From Atopsyche davidsoni (Eukaryota > Arthropoda > Insecta > Trichoptera > Hydrobiosidae): a stretch of 64,000 bases of DNA. Below the pieces are notes generated by a model that was given only the letters and a program-made list of their open reading frames with translations, was not told where the DNA came from and searched no databases. The first letter of the stretch is position 1. Every line of letters begins with the position of its first letter. Positions 1 through 11,420 of the stretch are shown here, one piece after another. Location of the stretch: positions 9,424,001 through 9,488,000 of the forward strand of contig JAILWY010000023.1 in the NCBI GenBank assembly GCA_022113835.1, read 5' to 3'. The translations under genes and the position numbers were made by a program.

Positions 1-989
1 ACGCGAGGAATGTTAATTTGTGTTGTTTTTTTAAATGTGGTGTAAATACACATTTAACTTAAGGTCATAAACTTTTTTATCCTAGTTCTGAAATAATATT
101 TTAAAGAATACTTATTAAATTAAATTTATTACATGAAAATGACAAATTAAGATAATTTGAAGACTAATGATTCCACTTGTACCTTTGATTATGTTTTTTG
201 TGTTGATCAAAACACTTTGTTGAAATGTAGTTTTTTGACTTTTCATTCAACATGTATTCTAAGTAGCTTTTACTTAATTCAAGAAGCGTATGGAATAAAG
301 AGCAAAAATAAAATTCAACGAAGTATTTATTAGCTGAAATTTAAATTGTAAGTACGGGGGAAGTTTCTTTAATGTTATGCTTGCTCGAGTGTTCTATACA
401 TGCCGATTTATTTTAAATATTTACAAGCTCTTTGCCGTGTATTCAAATAAGATTATGAATTGCTATACAGAAGTAAGCAGTCCCGTTTGAGAAGAGTATT
501 TCCTTAATATACGCAATATGGAATTTGTATAGAATTATATCCACCTGAAATCTTTAGTCTTTTAGGAGTGCTTTGGTTTATGCGTACTTTTATTATACGA
601 GTTTTTTAAATTAAGTCTCAAAAATTAAACGACCATACTTGATCTGATAATATATTGGATTTTATTAATGTTGAATACTATTGCTGTTTACTGCTGGCTT
701 AGAAAACATCATAAATAACTGTACTATGTACAGAAAAACATAGTATTGAAATTATTGCTGTAGTGAATTCTGTATAAAGATGTATTAATACTGTTAAAAA
801 GTGAAACAGTGTATAAACATTAATCAATTTTACTTAACCCAAATAACATTTCTTAACATAAATCATTCAAAATTGTACAGAAATGTAAAAAACATTAATA
901 AGTAAGTTAAAGTTGCATGATGCAACACATCATTAATATTCTCACTTTATAATTTTTATCCAGGCTTCAAAGATAAACATCTTTGATAT
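1..989. other. AT-rich noncoding DNA
   Basis: No open frame with coding character, no tRNA-like fold and no clear repeat is visible. The stretch is AT-rich with scattered A/T runs, as in insect intergenic or intronic DNA. Confidence 0.6.
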
Positions 990-1475
990 CATCAGTTACC
1001 TGCAGTTTAACGTTACACACTTCGACCAATGAAATATGCGCAGAACATCGCAGGAACAGATGTAAAATTCATACGAAGGATCAAACTGTAACGCCCGAGG
1101 GATGCTATTCTTCGAGGCCATCATAAAAACTAGTATCTGTAGCGTCGTAAATTTCCATAGAGCGCGAAGGGGCCACGACTCGGGCAAACGTCTTGGCAAA
1201 AAAACCTCACATTAAAATTAAAATTGTGCGCTTGGTATTCAGTCACATATCTTGGCGAGGCGTTCTCGCATACAAAGTCGGGGGGGGCAGGACAATTTAT
1301 ATGGCGGGTGTCCGGGGAGCCATACGGGCTGCTCCGGCAGAGCGCCGCCGAGGGAGCGGCCGGCCGCCAGATTCCTCGCGGAAGATAGCAGTGAAAAATG
1401 GCGACCATTGTTCTTGCCCGCCGCCGCCGCACGCCGCCATGTTAATTAGATCGCTGAGATTCCCCTCACTTTTGG
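990..1475. promoter_or_regulatory. GC-rich island with clustered Pho/YY1-type sites
   Basis: A sharp rise in GC stands out from its flanks. Three ATGGCG cores lie within 140 bp: 1301-1306 (+), 1398-1403 (+, inside AAAATGGCGACC) and 1435-1440 (-). The last, read on the minus strand, is AACATGGCGGC, a perfect match to the extended YY1/Pho consensus AANATGGCGGC known from animals. Several overlapping open frames on both strands look like by-products of GC content: they match no family I recognise and some begin at non-ATG codons. A Polycomb-response-like element or a promoter with a 5' leader is possible. The island ends directly against the tandem array that follows. Confidence 0.35.
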
Positions 1476-2370
1476 TATAATTGCTCGTTGAATCCGTGAA
1501 ATGTGCCGTATGATGCTGTGCTTGGAATTGCGATGCGTGTGGTTTTGTTATTGCGATATTGCCATGATTTTAAAGTAACCTTTTGTTGTTTTTTTTATTT
1601 AAATTATGCTACGAGAATGGCTTGACTTCCAGATGTTAGAGGACCTTTGAGCGTCAAATGGCATCGACTATGGTGCGCTTACAGGATGCTTGCAGTATAA
1701 TTGCTCGTTGAATCCGTGAAATGTGCCGTATGATGCTGTGCTTGGAATTGAGATGCGTGTGGTTTTATTATTGCGATATTGCCATGATTTTAAAGTAACC
1801 TTTTGTTGTTTTTTTTATTTAAATTATGCTACGAGAATGGCTTGACTTCCAGATGTTAGAGGACCTTTGAGCGTCAAATGGCATCGACTATGGTGCGCTT
1901 ATGGTACAGGATGCTTGCAGTATAATTGCTCGTTGAATCCGTGAAATGTGCCGTATGATGCTGTGCTTGGAATTGCGATGCGTGTGGTTTTGTTATTGCG
2001 ATATTGCCATGATTTTAAAGTAACCTTTTGTTGTGTTTTTTATTTAAAAAAAAAAACATATGCTACGAGAATGACTTCCAGATGTTAGAGGACCTTTGAG
2101 CGTCAAATGGCATCGACTATGGTGCGCTTACAGGATGCTTGCAGTATAATTGCTCGTTGAATCCGTGAAATGTGCCGTATGATGCTGTGCTTGGAATTGC
2201 GATGCGTGTGGTTTTGTTATTGCGATATTGCCATGATTTTAAAGTAACCTTTTGTTGTGTTTTTTATTTAAAAAAAAAAACATATGCTACGAGAATGACT
2301 TCCAGATGTTAGAGGACCTTTGAGCGTCAAATGGCATCGACTATGGTGCGCTTACAGGATGCTTGCAGTA
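1476..2370. repeat. Four-copy ~224-bp tandem repeat
   Basis: Four head-to-tail copies begin at 1476, 1696, 1921 and 2145, each opening with TATAATTGCTCGTTGAATCC and closing with GGATGCTTGCAG. Unit lengths are 220, 225, 224 and 226 bp. Copies 3 and 4 share a poly(A)-containing insertion (AAAAAAAAAACATATGC) and lack the GGCTTG stretch present in copies 1 and 2. Copy 2 alone has an extra ATGGT near its end. Copies 3 and 4 are therefore the most recent duplicates. No open frame runs through the array. It behaves like a young local satellite expansion; its origin is unknown. Confidence 0.95.
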
Positions 2371-2663
2371 TTGCGAGCATGCATAATTAAATAACATCGC
2401 TTTAGCTGTTGGCATCTCGAGAATAAATTTCAGCGTGAGTTGTGCAGATAAGAATAATCTTAAAAAGCGTTCAAATGGATATTTAAATAAATATATTAGT
2501 AATCATCATATCCTTTAAGTGAACAACGTACTTATTATGCCAATTAAATATTGTGTGACTTGCAATTCTAGACTTTTAACCCAAAACACTGAGTGAAGCA
2601 TTTAAATCCGATCTGGATATAATTATTTTTAAAGTCTATTTAATTATAATTATAATTATAAGA
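2371..2663. other. AT-rich noncoding DNA
   Basis: No gene is visible. A short (TAATTA)n-type run lies at about 2640-2661, directly beside the fold-back repeat that follows. Confidence 0.5.
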
Positions 2664-2784
2664 AATAACTTTGTATTTTTGTCTAAACTTTTAACTTCAA
2701 AAGTGAAGACAAGAATACAAAGTTACTTTTTATAACTATTACAATAATGGATCTTCACCATTCAAATGCCTTGTCCCTCAACAA
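2664..2784 (-). repeat. Short copy of a fold-back repeat family
   Basis: Read on the minus strand, this segment is collinear with the sequence starting at 54618. Both share an outer block beginning TTGTTGAGGGACAAGGCATT and then the arm with TTTGTATT..TGTCTTCACTTT. Here 21-bp arms (2664-2684 and 2707-2727, two mismatches) face each other across a short spacer. The long middle section seen in the 54.6-kb copy is missing. This looks like an internally deleted member of the same non-autonomous family; no transposase is encoded. Confidence 0.75.
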
Positions 2785-2884
2785 GATCTATTTAATTAAG
2801 CCAATACACGCACTTGTTAAATATATTATTGATTTTGGTGAAGACCGTCTCACAGATTGTTTAGAATTCTTGCAAAGTACTAGT

Positions 2885-2980
2885 GATTTGTTGGTGTAAT
2901 TGGTAATGCACCGGCCATGTAAGCTTGGGTATGTGGGTTCGAATCCCACACAAATCACGATGAAATTTTTCTGAGAATTT
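2885..2980 (+). mobile_element. tRNA-derived SINE, head plus short tail
   Basis: Positions 2885-2957 fold as a tRNA-like unit. The acceptor GATTTGT pairs perfectly with ACAAATC. The D stem GTGT pairs with GCAC. The T arm is GTGGG-TTCGAAT-CCCAC with discriminator A. A-box (TGGTGTAATTGG) and B-box (GGTTCGAATCC) pol III promoter motifs are intact. The anticodon loop CATGTAA lacks the invariant T33 and its stem is poor, so a working tRNA is unlikely; the sequence most resembles a decayed tRNA-Thr(TGT). After the tRNA part comes CACGATGAAATTTTTCTGAG. The same join recurs at 17.2 kb and 20.4 kb, which marks a dispersed SINE rather than a lone pseudogene. Confidence 0.8.
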
Positions 2981-3699
2981 CTTTTATTATTTTCAATATT
3001 TTTAAAAATGTATTTAATATCAAATATATTATTAATGGAATTTAAATAATCGATACATTAGGCGTTCTTATATAAGCAAAAACGCAAATTAATTCTAAGA
3101 AATAAAATGTTTCGTGAAATTCTTCAAATCTTACATTTCTTTGATCAAATATTTCCATTGTGGATTTAAAGTACACGCTTCCATTTAATTTGTGTTACAA
3201 ATCAATACGAACGCTTACTTGTCGACCGCATTCGTTGTTTGATTCCATTAGCTGAAGCATTAATACTTTTATTGAAATGTTCTATAAATGTTAAAAGTTA
3301 GCGGCAAAAGTGAAAAGAACGAATAACCTCGGTCGGCCCGAATACTACCGAGACATGGCAAATAAAAAAATGACAAATGCTTTAGAACTTTTTATTACAA
3401 CAATGAATCACAAATTTCTTATTCATTGGTCTAGTACAGCTTTTCAATTCGACGATAAATAATATTTATTTTCTTTGATACATCATTCCATGTAATATAT
3501 GTATATAATTTAAATACTTTTTTTACAAACTCAAAGCTACTGTTACGAAGAATATATTGTATAATTATTATATGTAGATGTTGTGTTCTATTAAAAAAAA
3601 CAATTTTCACTTAAAAAAAAATAGGCCTTATAATAAATTTGATACAAAGCGCATTTTTATTTCCGGGCATAAACATAAAATAATGATTTAAGGGATACC
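2981..3699. other. AT-rich noncoding DNA
   Basis: No gene or clear repeat is seen. Poly(A) runs occur near 3592-3600 and 3613-3621. Confidence 0.5.
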
Positions 3700-4260
3700 G
3701 CCCTCATAACGAATTTCAAACAATAACCGTTCCCTGCTTTTGGCGTTTACGACATCTATTTATCTCTTTCTTGCTAGTCATGAAAAACAATCTGGAGATC
3801 CAGGAATAAGACAGGCGCTTCATCACGGTATAAGCTCGGGGCGCACTTTTTGCGGCGCGGCGCCCCGAATTAAAGGTAAAGCGGCGGAGGAAAAACCGCC
3901 TCATTAAAGTTGTTTTTGTCCGGCAGAAATCCCCGTGTCCCGCGGACCTGTCTTTGATATTAGCGCCGGCCTGACGTCACGACGACCCCGAAGAATGCGC
4001 CCGACTCGGCGGAATGCTTTGTGAAGGAGCGACTCTGTCTGCTGTTATTGTTCTATTTTGCGAAGTCTTATTACCTGGTTAGGGCAATATTGCTCAGTGA
4101 AATAATTCGGACAATGGCGCTCGGTAATTATGCCTTTGACGAGGGTACTTTTTTAGAGCTGCCCCGAGCCGCTCGTACCTCAGATCTGCTGGTCGTAAAG
4201 CATTCGGGAAACCCTTTTTGTGTTTTGGTTAGGTTTTATATATATTTTTTTTTTTGCTGG
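3700..4260. promoter_or_regulatory. GC-rich island with a perfect CRE site
   Basis: The island contains TGACGTCA at 3972-3979, the full palindromic CREB/ATF site. It also has the palindrome GGCGCGGCGCC near 3855 and GGCGG/CCGCC arms around 3885. Overlapping open frames on both strands, 62 and 117 codons long, run through it; their ends drift into AT-rich low-complexity sequence and match no family I recognise. A cis-regulatory or conserved noncoding element is the simplest reading. Confidence 0.3.
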
Positions 4261-5090
4261 AAAAGAGGGGGATTCTTTTTCGCGCTCGTAATTAATTTTG
4301 CTGTCGCACCGTTTATATTAAATAAAACAAAAATAAAATTTAATTGTGAACACAAAATATTTCGAACAATATGATGGCATATAAAAAAGAAAAACTATTC
4401 ATTTATTAGATTTTGATAACGTTTGTTTACACTTTTTAATAAACGTTTTATAGAAATGCAAAACTTCAATATCGAAATCAACATTTTATTTTCGAGAGAA
4501 ATAATATAAACCAAAATTACCTGGAAATATTAAATTTTATGTTTAAATCCACTCAAGCTACCAGATCTTTATATAAGATCAGTTCGTGCAAACTGCAATA
4601 TTTGCATAAAAAATGACGTTTTACTGCCCCTAAACCAACAATGTGTGTTTCCTTGCATTATGTTGTGAAAATACAACCCTGCTCTGAAATTTTATACCTA
4701 CCCATAAAAATGTACTTAACCTTATTTTGAAATTGGAATTTATTACTCTCAGCTCAAAATATTGTTACGTACAGCATTGTGCAGTCTTTATGCGATTCTT
4801 ATACGTTTGTGTGAATACTAACTGAAGCCAGTTTGCGGTTTCCAAATATTCAAGTCAGTACGAAAATGCCTCATCTTTAAAAACTTTCTACTTAGCCATT
4901 TCAGCAAGTGAGTTATGTTTTACAAGGAGGAGTTTGAAAATAAATTTTAACTTTAATATGTTCAAAATTAAGAAAAAAAGCTCTTACATCAAATTGGAAT
5001 CCATTAATTTTATAACTTAAATAAATTTAGTTTAAAATGTATTTTATTATGTAAAGATTTCTTTATTTAATAGTCGTTTTTTAGGGGAAA
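4261..5090. other. AT-rich noncoding DNA
   Basis: No coding frame, RNA gene or repeat is apparent. Confidence 0.5.
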
Positions 5091-5640
5091 ATCTGGGTTT
5101 TTTTGGTTTCTGTTGTATTTGCCTCGTTCCTTCTGTCGATTTCCGAATTCTTCCATTAATTTTTAATTTCCGGCACCGCATTCAGCCGAATAAAAAGCCT
5201 ACACGTCAGGCACCCAGTCCGCGAGACCGGAACGAGCTTGAAAAGCGTTCGAAGGTTTGAGAAATTTCCTTCAACGCTGTCGAGGTATTTATGAATTTGT
5301 CTTCATTTCTGCCTCGAAATGGGCGTCCTGGTGTGTGAGTTTATGGGTTCATATGTAAGGAACACGTAGGGGCAACCGAGCTCGTGACATCTGGCAACGT
5401 ATTCAACGGATCCTGCAAAAAGGTAACGAAATAAACCTCTCCCTGCGGGGTGGAGGATTTTATAACCGCGGAGCCAGTTTCCAGAAATTGTCGCTGAGGG
5501 TGTTAGTAGGATAGAGACTGTTTCGTGTATTGATATGAATAGAAGCCGGTGAAGGGGCGTGGAAGGAGGGGGGGAATTGTTTTTTTGGTACGCGTATGGA
5601 AATTGGGGAATAAATTGGAGTGCGTGTGATTTCTACCAAA
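5091..5640. promoter_or_regulatory. Moderately GC-rich island
   Basis: Base composition rises between two AT-rich flanks and no frame of useful length is present. The stretch TTTTATAACCGCGGAG near 5457-5472 and G-rich runs at 5560-5575 are the main features. Possible regulatory element; no factor can be named with confidence. Confidence 0.2.
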
Positions 5641-6111
5641 AGGGTAGGATTTTCAAGATATGTGTAATGTTCTCAAGCTCTTGAAATTACTGAACTTTTA
5701 TCAAGTGGATTTTAACTTATTTTGTAAAAACGTATTGAATAAAGAATAATATTTTTATTTAATTTTAAAACATCGTCAATATATTTTTAAACGTAGAACT
5801 TATTAAATAAACAAAATTTCGTTTTTATAGCAGAAAAAAATATTAAATCCACACAGGCGTCTTCTCTGAATTCTAGGATCTAGGATCTTGTCACGTAAGC
5901 TTTTTAGTTTTGTTGGCTTTTATCCTGAAAGACCTTTAACATTTGGGAGAATTAAGTGGTCACGATTTTTAGACGTTCTATATTATTATTTGGCTTCTGA
6001 ATCTTTTAGTGCTTTCGACCATATACCTATTTACCTGTTTTAAACTGATTGTTCTTTAAAAAAATAACTTAAGAATTTTTTAACACAATTAAATTACTTA
6101 ATGATTGGTAA
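5641..6111. other. AT-rich noncoding DNA
   Basis: Nothing gene-like is seen. A short direct duplication (CTAGGAT twice) lies near 5873-5886. Confidence 0.5.
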
Positions 6112-6126
6112 AATATATATATAAAT

Positions 6127-6223
<97 letters not shown>

Positions 6224-6231
6224 ATATATAT
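6112..6231. repeat. CA/TA dinucleotide microsatellite
   Basis: A compound run of (AC)n followed by a long (AT)n with single-base interruptions, including TACATA near 6180 and ATGTAT near 6213. The long minus-strand frames through it encode only Tyr-Ile alternation and are not genes. The AT part is self-complementary and can extrude hairpins. Confidence 0.97.
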
Positions 6232-8678
6232 AACATTTATAGATATATTCAGACGACGTATTTTTTTCTTTAGCATGTAAGTATTTGCGATCCGTAAAGT
6301 AAATTGTAAAACGAATCGACAGCCTCATACTTAACCTACATACGATTTGGCGTTCATTTACTTATGCGACCCTACCCACTCTTTTAGATATTTTATTCAC
6401 TATTATTCTTTTTTAACTGCAGCAGCTATCGAAAAGAAGATCTCTCCGCTTGGAGTGAAATTATGACCACACCGAGTCCCGTTACACATTTCCATATATA
6501 ATATGAGTCTTGTATGTAAAGTGGAGGCCAGGACGGAAGATCCTCACTCGCTCCTGAATGCAGCGTTCTGCTTACATACACTTTTGTTGAATTTCAATAC
6601 GTTTATGTTTATTTAGATACTCTCGGCATTTCATTTAAATATTTCATTCGAATTTATCGTGATTATAAATATAAAACATTTAAAAGTAAATATAACTCAT
6701 TTTTTTTAATCGTAGCTTTCAAATTAATATTCATTCATAAATGAAAAATACATTAATTATCAGCAGACATGCTATGTATGGCCGAAAAATGATAATTCTA
6801 TATGCAAATCGAGTTAGCCATAAATTTTATTTTATTTGATTTCACGCAAAAAGGACTGCGTGTGAATGTTGCAGATGTAGATGAAAAATACAAATACATA
6901 CACGCTTTTAATGTATTTATGAAGTTTTCATCACAAGTTATAAATGACAGCGCCAGAATACTTTTCAGCACACCCGCTTTGAAGGGTAGCTGCTCGTCTA
7001 GATCTGCCGTAAGTTAAGGCAAGTAAGTAACAGAATTCGCACGTTTTTATTTTCGTACCGAAACATGCATTTATAGCTCACATGTGCAATTTAGTCAAGC
7101 TCGGCCGATGATATTTGCACATTGCTATTCCGAAGCGGATAAGACAATTTTGTTTACGATTTTTCCTCGGCCCCGGCACATGTAAATAATCCTATATTCT
7201 GTTTCCTCGGAAGATACAGAGTCGACGTGCGATATACAGTTTTCTAATAATGTTGTCGCAATAAGTAATACTATTATGTCAGGAATTGTAATACACAGAG
7301 AAGGATATTTACGACTGGCAATATCAAAGCGGTCGGTAAGTGTTTGTGCGGAAGCTGCGGTCGCATCTTTATTGTTGCCTGTTTATTGTTCGGCGCCGGT
7401 TGTTTCTGTTATTGGTACAACTTGAGTGTTTCCTTTATGACGCCTTATATGATTTCGGAATATCATTCAGTTTTCAGTTTTCTGCGTCTCAAAAAAAATA
7501 TTAATATATGCTCACTGAGAATATATCGACGATTGTTTGGGTCTGCCGTGTTTTGTCGGGAAAATTGATAAAAGTCATAGTTGGAAAAGGTTCCCATTAC
7601 CGTCACGGTGGTTTCTTTTTAATGGCGCTTATTTTGAAAATCGATTTGGTATTTATTTTACGCAGTTCCATGGTGGAAGTTTCTAATGACCTGTATAAAT
7701 CAAACAAAAAACATTATCCGACAATAAACTATCCGCGTATTCAAACTAAAAACACAAAATACAAAATATTGGTAATACATCGGCTCGATTATACCCATTT
7801 GGAGTGGAGCCTTAATGGATCCTGTTTCCGGGACAAGTGGCTAAATACCGGAATTGATATTGGTGAGAGTATGTGGGATCCAGCGCTATGGAGAAGGCAT
7901 TAGTCGCCGTGCTCCCTCCAGGAAGCTATTTACGCCTTCGTGCTTTTAATATTTAAATTAAACTTAAAATAAATAGGTCACTTTGATGATCAAAATATTA
8001 TTATGCTGTATATATTACCAAGAAAAAACTTATGTTATTACTTCACAAGTCGTCATAGTCGTCATTTCTGTAAAACAGACACTGTATTCTAAAGGACAGG
8101 GTCTGTTGTAAAGGCGGGCCTTGAATTGGCTGCGGATAATCGATTCCATAAGTTAAGGTAACGACAATAGTTGAAAGGGTCATGGCGCATACCTTTCCCA
8201 GAATTGCGATGAACATTGAATAGTTGTCATTGTCTAAATGGAAAGTTCAATACGTCAGTCATGAAAAGACGGATCTGATTGACGGGTATGAGAGATTATT
8301 CGGTCATTCAGTATTAGGGATACTTTAAAAAAATTCTATGAAATATTTAATGTCATCGGTAAATTATTCAAAAACATACTTTTCTTGTGTATTTGATTAT
8401 TTTAATAAGTATTTGTAGATTTAATCTGATTTCCTGAAAAGAAAATGATAAAATATAAAAAGTAATGGAAACAAAAAAAATATAATAAAAAACAATAACT
8501 CAATTAGTAACTAGGTTAAGTGTCAAATATCACAAAAAAAATTACAAAAACAATTACTTGATTGTGGAGCATAATTTTTTTTTTTTAAAATCAATTTAAA
8601 AAATCCTACGAAGATTGTCATTAAAATATTGGCGATGCGCTGTCAAAACACTTTAGATATCACTGATATGATACAAAT
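6232..8678. other. Mixed noncoding DNA with several GC-moderate patches
   Basis: GC-moderate patches occur at about 6420-6560, 7000-7420, 7560-7910 and 8040-8300. Open frames at 6802-7017, 7344-7568 and 7508-7903 show no recognisable domain and have AT-driven codon use. A donor-like GTAAGTG lies at 7336, but its upstream acceptor candidate lacks a pyrimidine tract. No RNA gene is visible. The patches may be regulatory. Confidence 0.35.
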
Positions 8679-8845
8679 ATGAGTAGAAAAAAGAAGAACT
8701 TGGAAAATGACGGTCTGTTAATAAACATTCTAAATAAATCAAAAAGAGACGAGAATTTTCTTTCCGAGCAGACACAAAAAAGACATAATTTAAAATATTC
8801 TTGTAGCAGAACAAAAAAAGTGCCAGCTTCATTTACTGAAAACAG
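8679..8845 (+). CDS. Candidate 5' coding exon, lysine-rich product
   Basis: An ATG at 8679 with A at -3 opens 55 codons plus two bases, running into AACAG|GTAACT, a good splice donor at 8846; without splicing the frame stops one codon later. An in-frame TGA lies just upstream at 8664, so the start is well defined. The predicted peptide begins MSRKKKNLENDGLL and is rich in Lys, Asn and Ser, with no signal peptide or membrane segment. No family is recognised. Third positions are AT-rich like the background, so codon bias gives no support. A phase-compatible acceptor (CAG at 9068-9070) opens about 40 codons to a stop at 9192, but its pyrimidine tract is weak. It could be a chance frame. Confidence 0.25.
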
Positions 8846-9232
8846 GTAACTTTTAGAGCCCTATAAAAACAATAAGCTTCATTTCAATGTCTTTATAAAT
8901 AATTATTCTAAAAATAATACAAAGGAATCTGTTAAGTGCTGTTACATAATTCAGTAGTTTTTCCAATATTAGCATTTGTATAGTCAAATAAACTAAGTCA
9001 TGCCATTTAATTTCAATTTGCCACATCCGTTAAAATAAAATATCACTTTGGTTGGAAGTTTTACAAACAGCCGAATACATTGTGTAATAGAAATGATGCT
9101 CTCTGAAATCCTCCACATTCGTTCCAGTTACTCCATCGAGAGGCTCTCGTGGCGGGGCATAATCAGACGTCCGGGTGTACAAACGAGATCTTAGCATTCG
9201 CTCACAGGGATGACGGATGCTCTCCATGCTGG
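8846..9232. other. Noncoding, or intron of the preceding candidate exon
   Basis: AT-rich to about 9060, then more GC-balanced up to the G-rich minisatellite. It holds no RNA gene or repeat that I can see. Confidence 0.35.
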
Positions 9233-9429
9233 AGGCGCGGGGCGCGGGGGCGCGGGGGCGCGGGGGCGCGGGGGGTCGGGGGCGCGGGGGGTCGGGGGCG
9301 CGGAGTTCAGGGGCGCGGGGGCTCAGGGGCGCGGGGGGGTCGGGGGCGCAGGGGCTCGGGGGCCTGGGGGATCGGGGGCGCGGGCTCAGGGGCGCGGGAA
9401 GTCGGGGGCGCGGGGCGCAGGGGCGCACG
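9233..9429 (+). repeat. G-rich minisatellite with G-quadruplex potential
   Basis: An irregular tandem array built from GGGGGCGCG, GGGGGTCG and GGGGGCTCA-type modules, with more than 20 runs of three or more G on the plus strand separated by short spacers. It easily satisfies the G3+N1-7 quadruplex pattern many times over. All long open frames through it, in both strands, encode Gly/Arg/Ala or Pro/Arg low-complexity products and should not be annotated as genes. Confidence 0.93.
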
Positions 9430-10289
9430 GAACTCTCGCACGCCCCCGCGAATTATGCGGAGAATCATTGAAAGGTGACGGGCGATGCAGTAAGATGGAT
9501 ATTCGTTTTATGGCCGGTATTAATCTTGGATGAAATTGGGAAATTTCGGTAATAGGGAAAGGTATCCCTAGTAGGTACAGAGGAGTGAAATATTTTATCA
9601 TGTATTTTTTATTTCAAATTAAGTAGAAAGGGTTTCCTCGTGCGCAGTATTTTTTTTTATTACATAAAAATTTAATTCCATTTATGGTTTTATGCGATAA
9701 TAACGTTTAATTGGAGCAAAATATTAACAAAGTATCACCTTTCATATTTTGTTTCCACAGAAGATAAATATGTTTTTTTGTACTAAATAAACGTTGGTAA
9801 AAGTTTAAAATAATTCTAATCGTACAAGTATGTTTATTTTCTCAGTATTTATTTAATATTCTGATACTTGCAGAACTATGAAGTAAATTATTGTTATGTC
9901 GCTTATTGGCAAAAAATAGCACATAAGATTGAAAAAAATATTATTAATATCACCATAATCATCGTAATAATATACGATGTTTATGAATGATAATAATATT
10001 AATTATGACCGCAAAATTAAATAAACCATTCCGTCTTTATTTTTCTAATGTTGCTTGTGTTTTATATCGTCAAATTATAGTTTAAATCTAATTGAAAATA
10101 TAATATTAGTTTAAAACAATATTTTTGGTAAATCTTAAAATTCATTCAAACACAGGGGATATTCATTAACTTTAAGATTATCTTTGATTTTTTTGTCATT
10201 TACAAAAATTAAATTTGGATAAGATTGACATATTGGTTTTATCTTTTATAAATAATTTCCACTTCTAAATACCTCTTTCTTAATATAGA
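9430..10289. other. AT-rich noncoding DNA
   Basis: No gene, RNA or clear repeat is visible. Confidence 0.5.
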
Positions 10290-11420
10290 TAAAAGTCTGC
10301 CAATCGCTACTAAAGCCGACATGAATTAGGTCATTTATACGCGCCGAACACTCTTCGGTCGTGTTCAGCACTTAACGATCTCGTGTTATCAACCCCAGAA
10401 TATTCTTTCCGGAAGCCCCCGAATCACCCGTGACACATTTTTATGTCTGGCTTTCTTCGAATGTTTTCGGTCTAGGGTCGCTATCTCCATAGCCGGGTTT
10501 GTAACAATTCTCAATCCTAAGTCGGCCTAAGGTAGTACGTAAAGCATTACCGTCCCGAATTCGCGCAACGTTGGCACCGATTCAAACCCCGCAACAATAT
10601 AAGCGAATAAAATTTACTTTTAGCCATAGTTTTTTTTTTCTTATTTTTTGAATACTACTTTTTACACTTGTGATAAATTCTACCTACGAATCTCGCTGTA
10701 GATTTGCGCGTAATATTTTGAACGTTCTAAAAGACTCTAAATTGATAAAACCTTCACTGATTGAAACGAAATGCTCAAAGTGCTCCGAATAGGATGCCAA
10801 TTTTGTCCGCGTTTAATATTCATAAAACATATTCAAAGCTTAATCTCGGAATGTACTGCTACTTTGAGTTTCAAACTGTTAGCTTTCACGAAACATTACT
10901 GTTAATTCTAAAAACTTCAGCAAAGCAAGTTACTGCGCATTAGCCTGTACTAAGAGAAAATTTTAAAAATATGGATCGGATGGAATGAATACTTCTCGTT
11001 AGAAGTGAAGGGAGCGGATCGCTCCGAACACAGATGTTATATTATTATTTGTCGTTAGAGGCTGGAGCGGGTAAGACGCGGATTTGCCAGTACAAACAGT
11101 AATAATTCCGAGCTCACATCTTTCCGTACGTTAAACCGTATTTGATTACGAAGCCCTGAGCGATGATTCATTTCGGTCCCCGCAGCGCACCGCGCAGACG
11201 TAAATTAAAGGTTTTCCCGTACGCAGCTCGCGCCGCTCTCGCCCGTGCGAACAAGCAGCCGGGATTAACAAATAGTGTCGGCGGAACAATATAATTGATA
11301 GTCGGGACCGAAAGGTTAATCTGCCTTAAGCACAGCAGAATCAGCCTCTAGATATGTGAACATTGTGACCCATAAAGCTTCGGGTCGATCGTAAATTTTG
11401 TTAGTCCATTGTATTGATAT
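10290..11420. promoter_or_regulatory. Two GC-moderate islands separated by AT-rich DNA
   Basis: Composition rises at about 10300-10600 and 11000-11400. The first contains GAACAC and GTGTTC facing each other near 10347-10367. The second has a CG-dense core around 11180-11285 with repeated GCGC and CGCG steps. No long frame carries coding character. Candidate cis-regulatory elements. Confidence 0.22.

Noticed and set aside
2885..2957. Functional tRNA-Thr gene
   Set aside because: The anticodon stem is mismatched, T33 is missing, and the same sequence recurs with a SINE tail at other sites.
4021..4374. 117-codon frame, one of the longest in the window
   Set aside because: The hydrophobic start is followed by a tail that runs into T-rich low-complexity DNA; no domain, no splice signals and AT-driven codons.
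6094..6328. Minus-strand frames of 60 and 76 codons
   Set aside because: They are Tyr/Ile alternation from the TA/CA microsatellite.
9030..9601. Frames of 71-132 codons on both strands
   Set aside because: Most of their length is Gly/Arg/Ala or Pro/Arg low complexity from the G-rich minisatellite; some start outside the repeat but show no domain.
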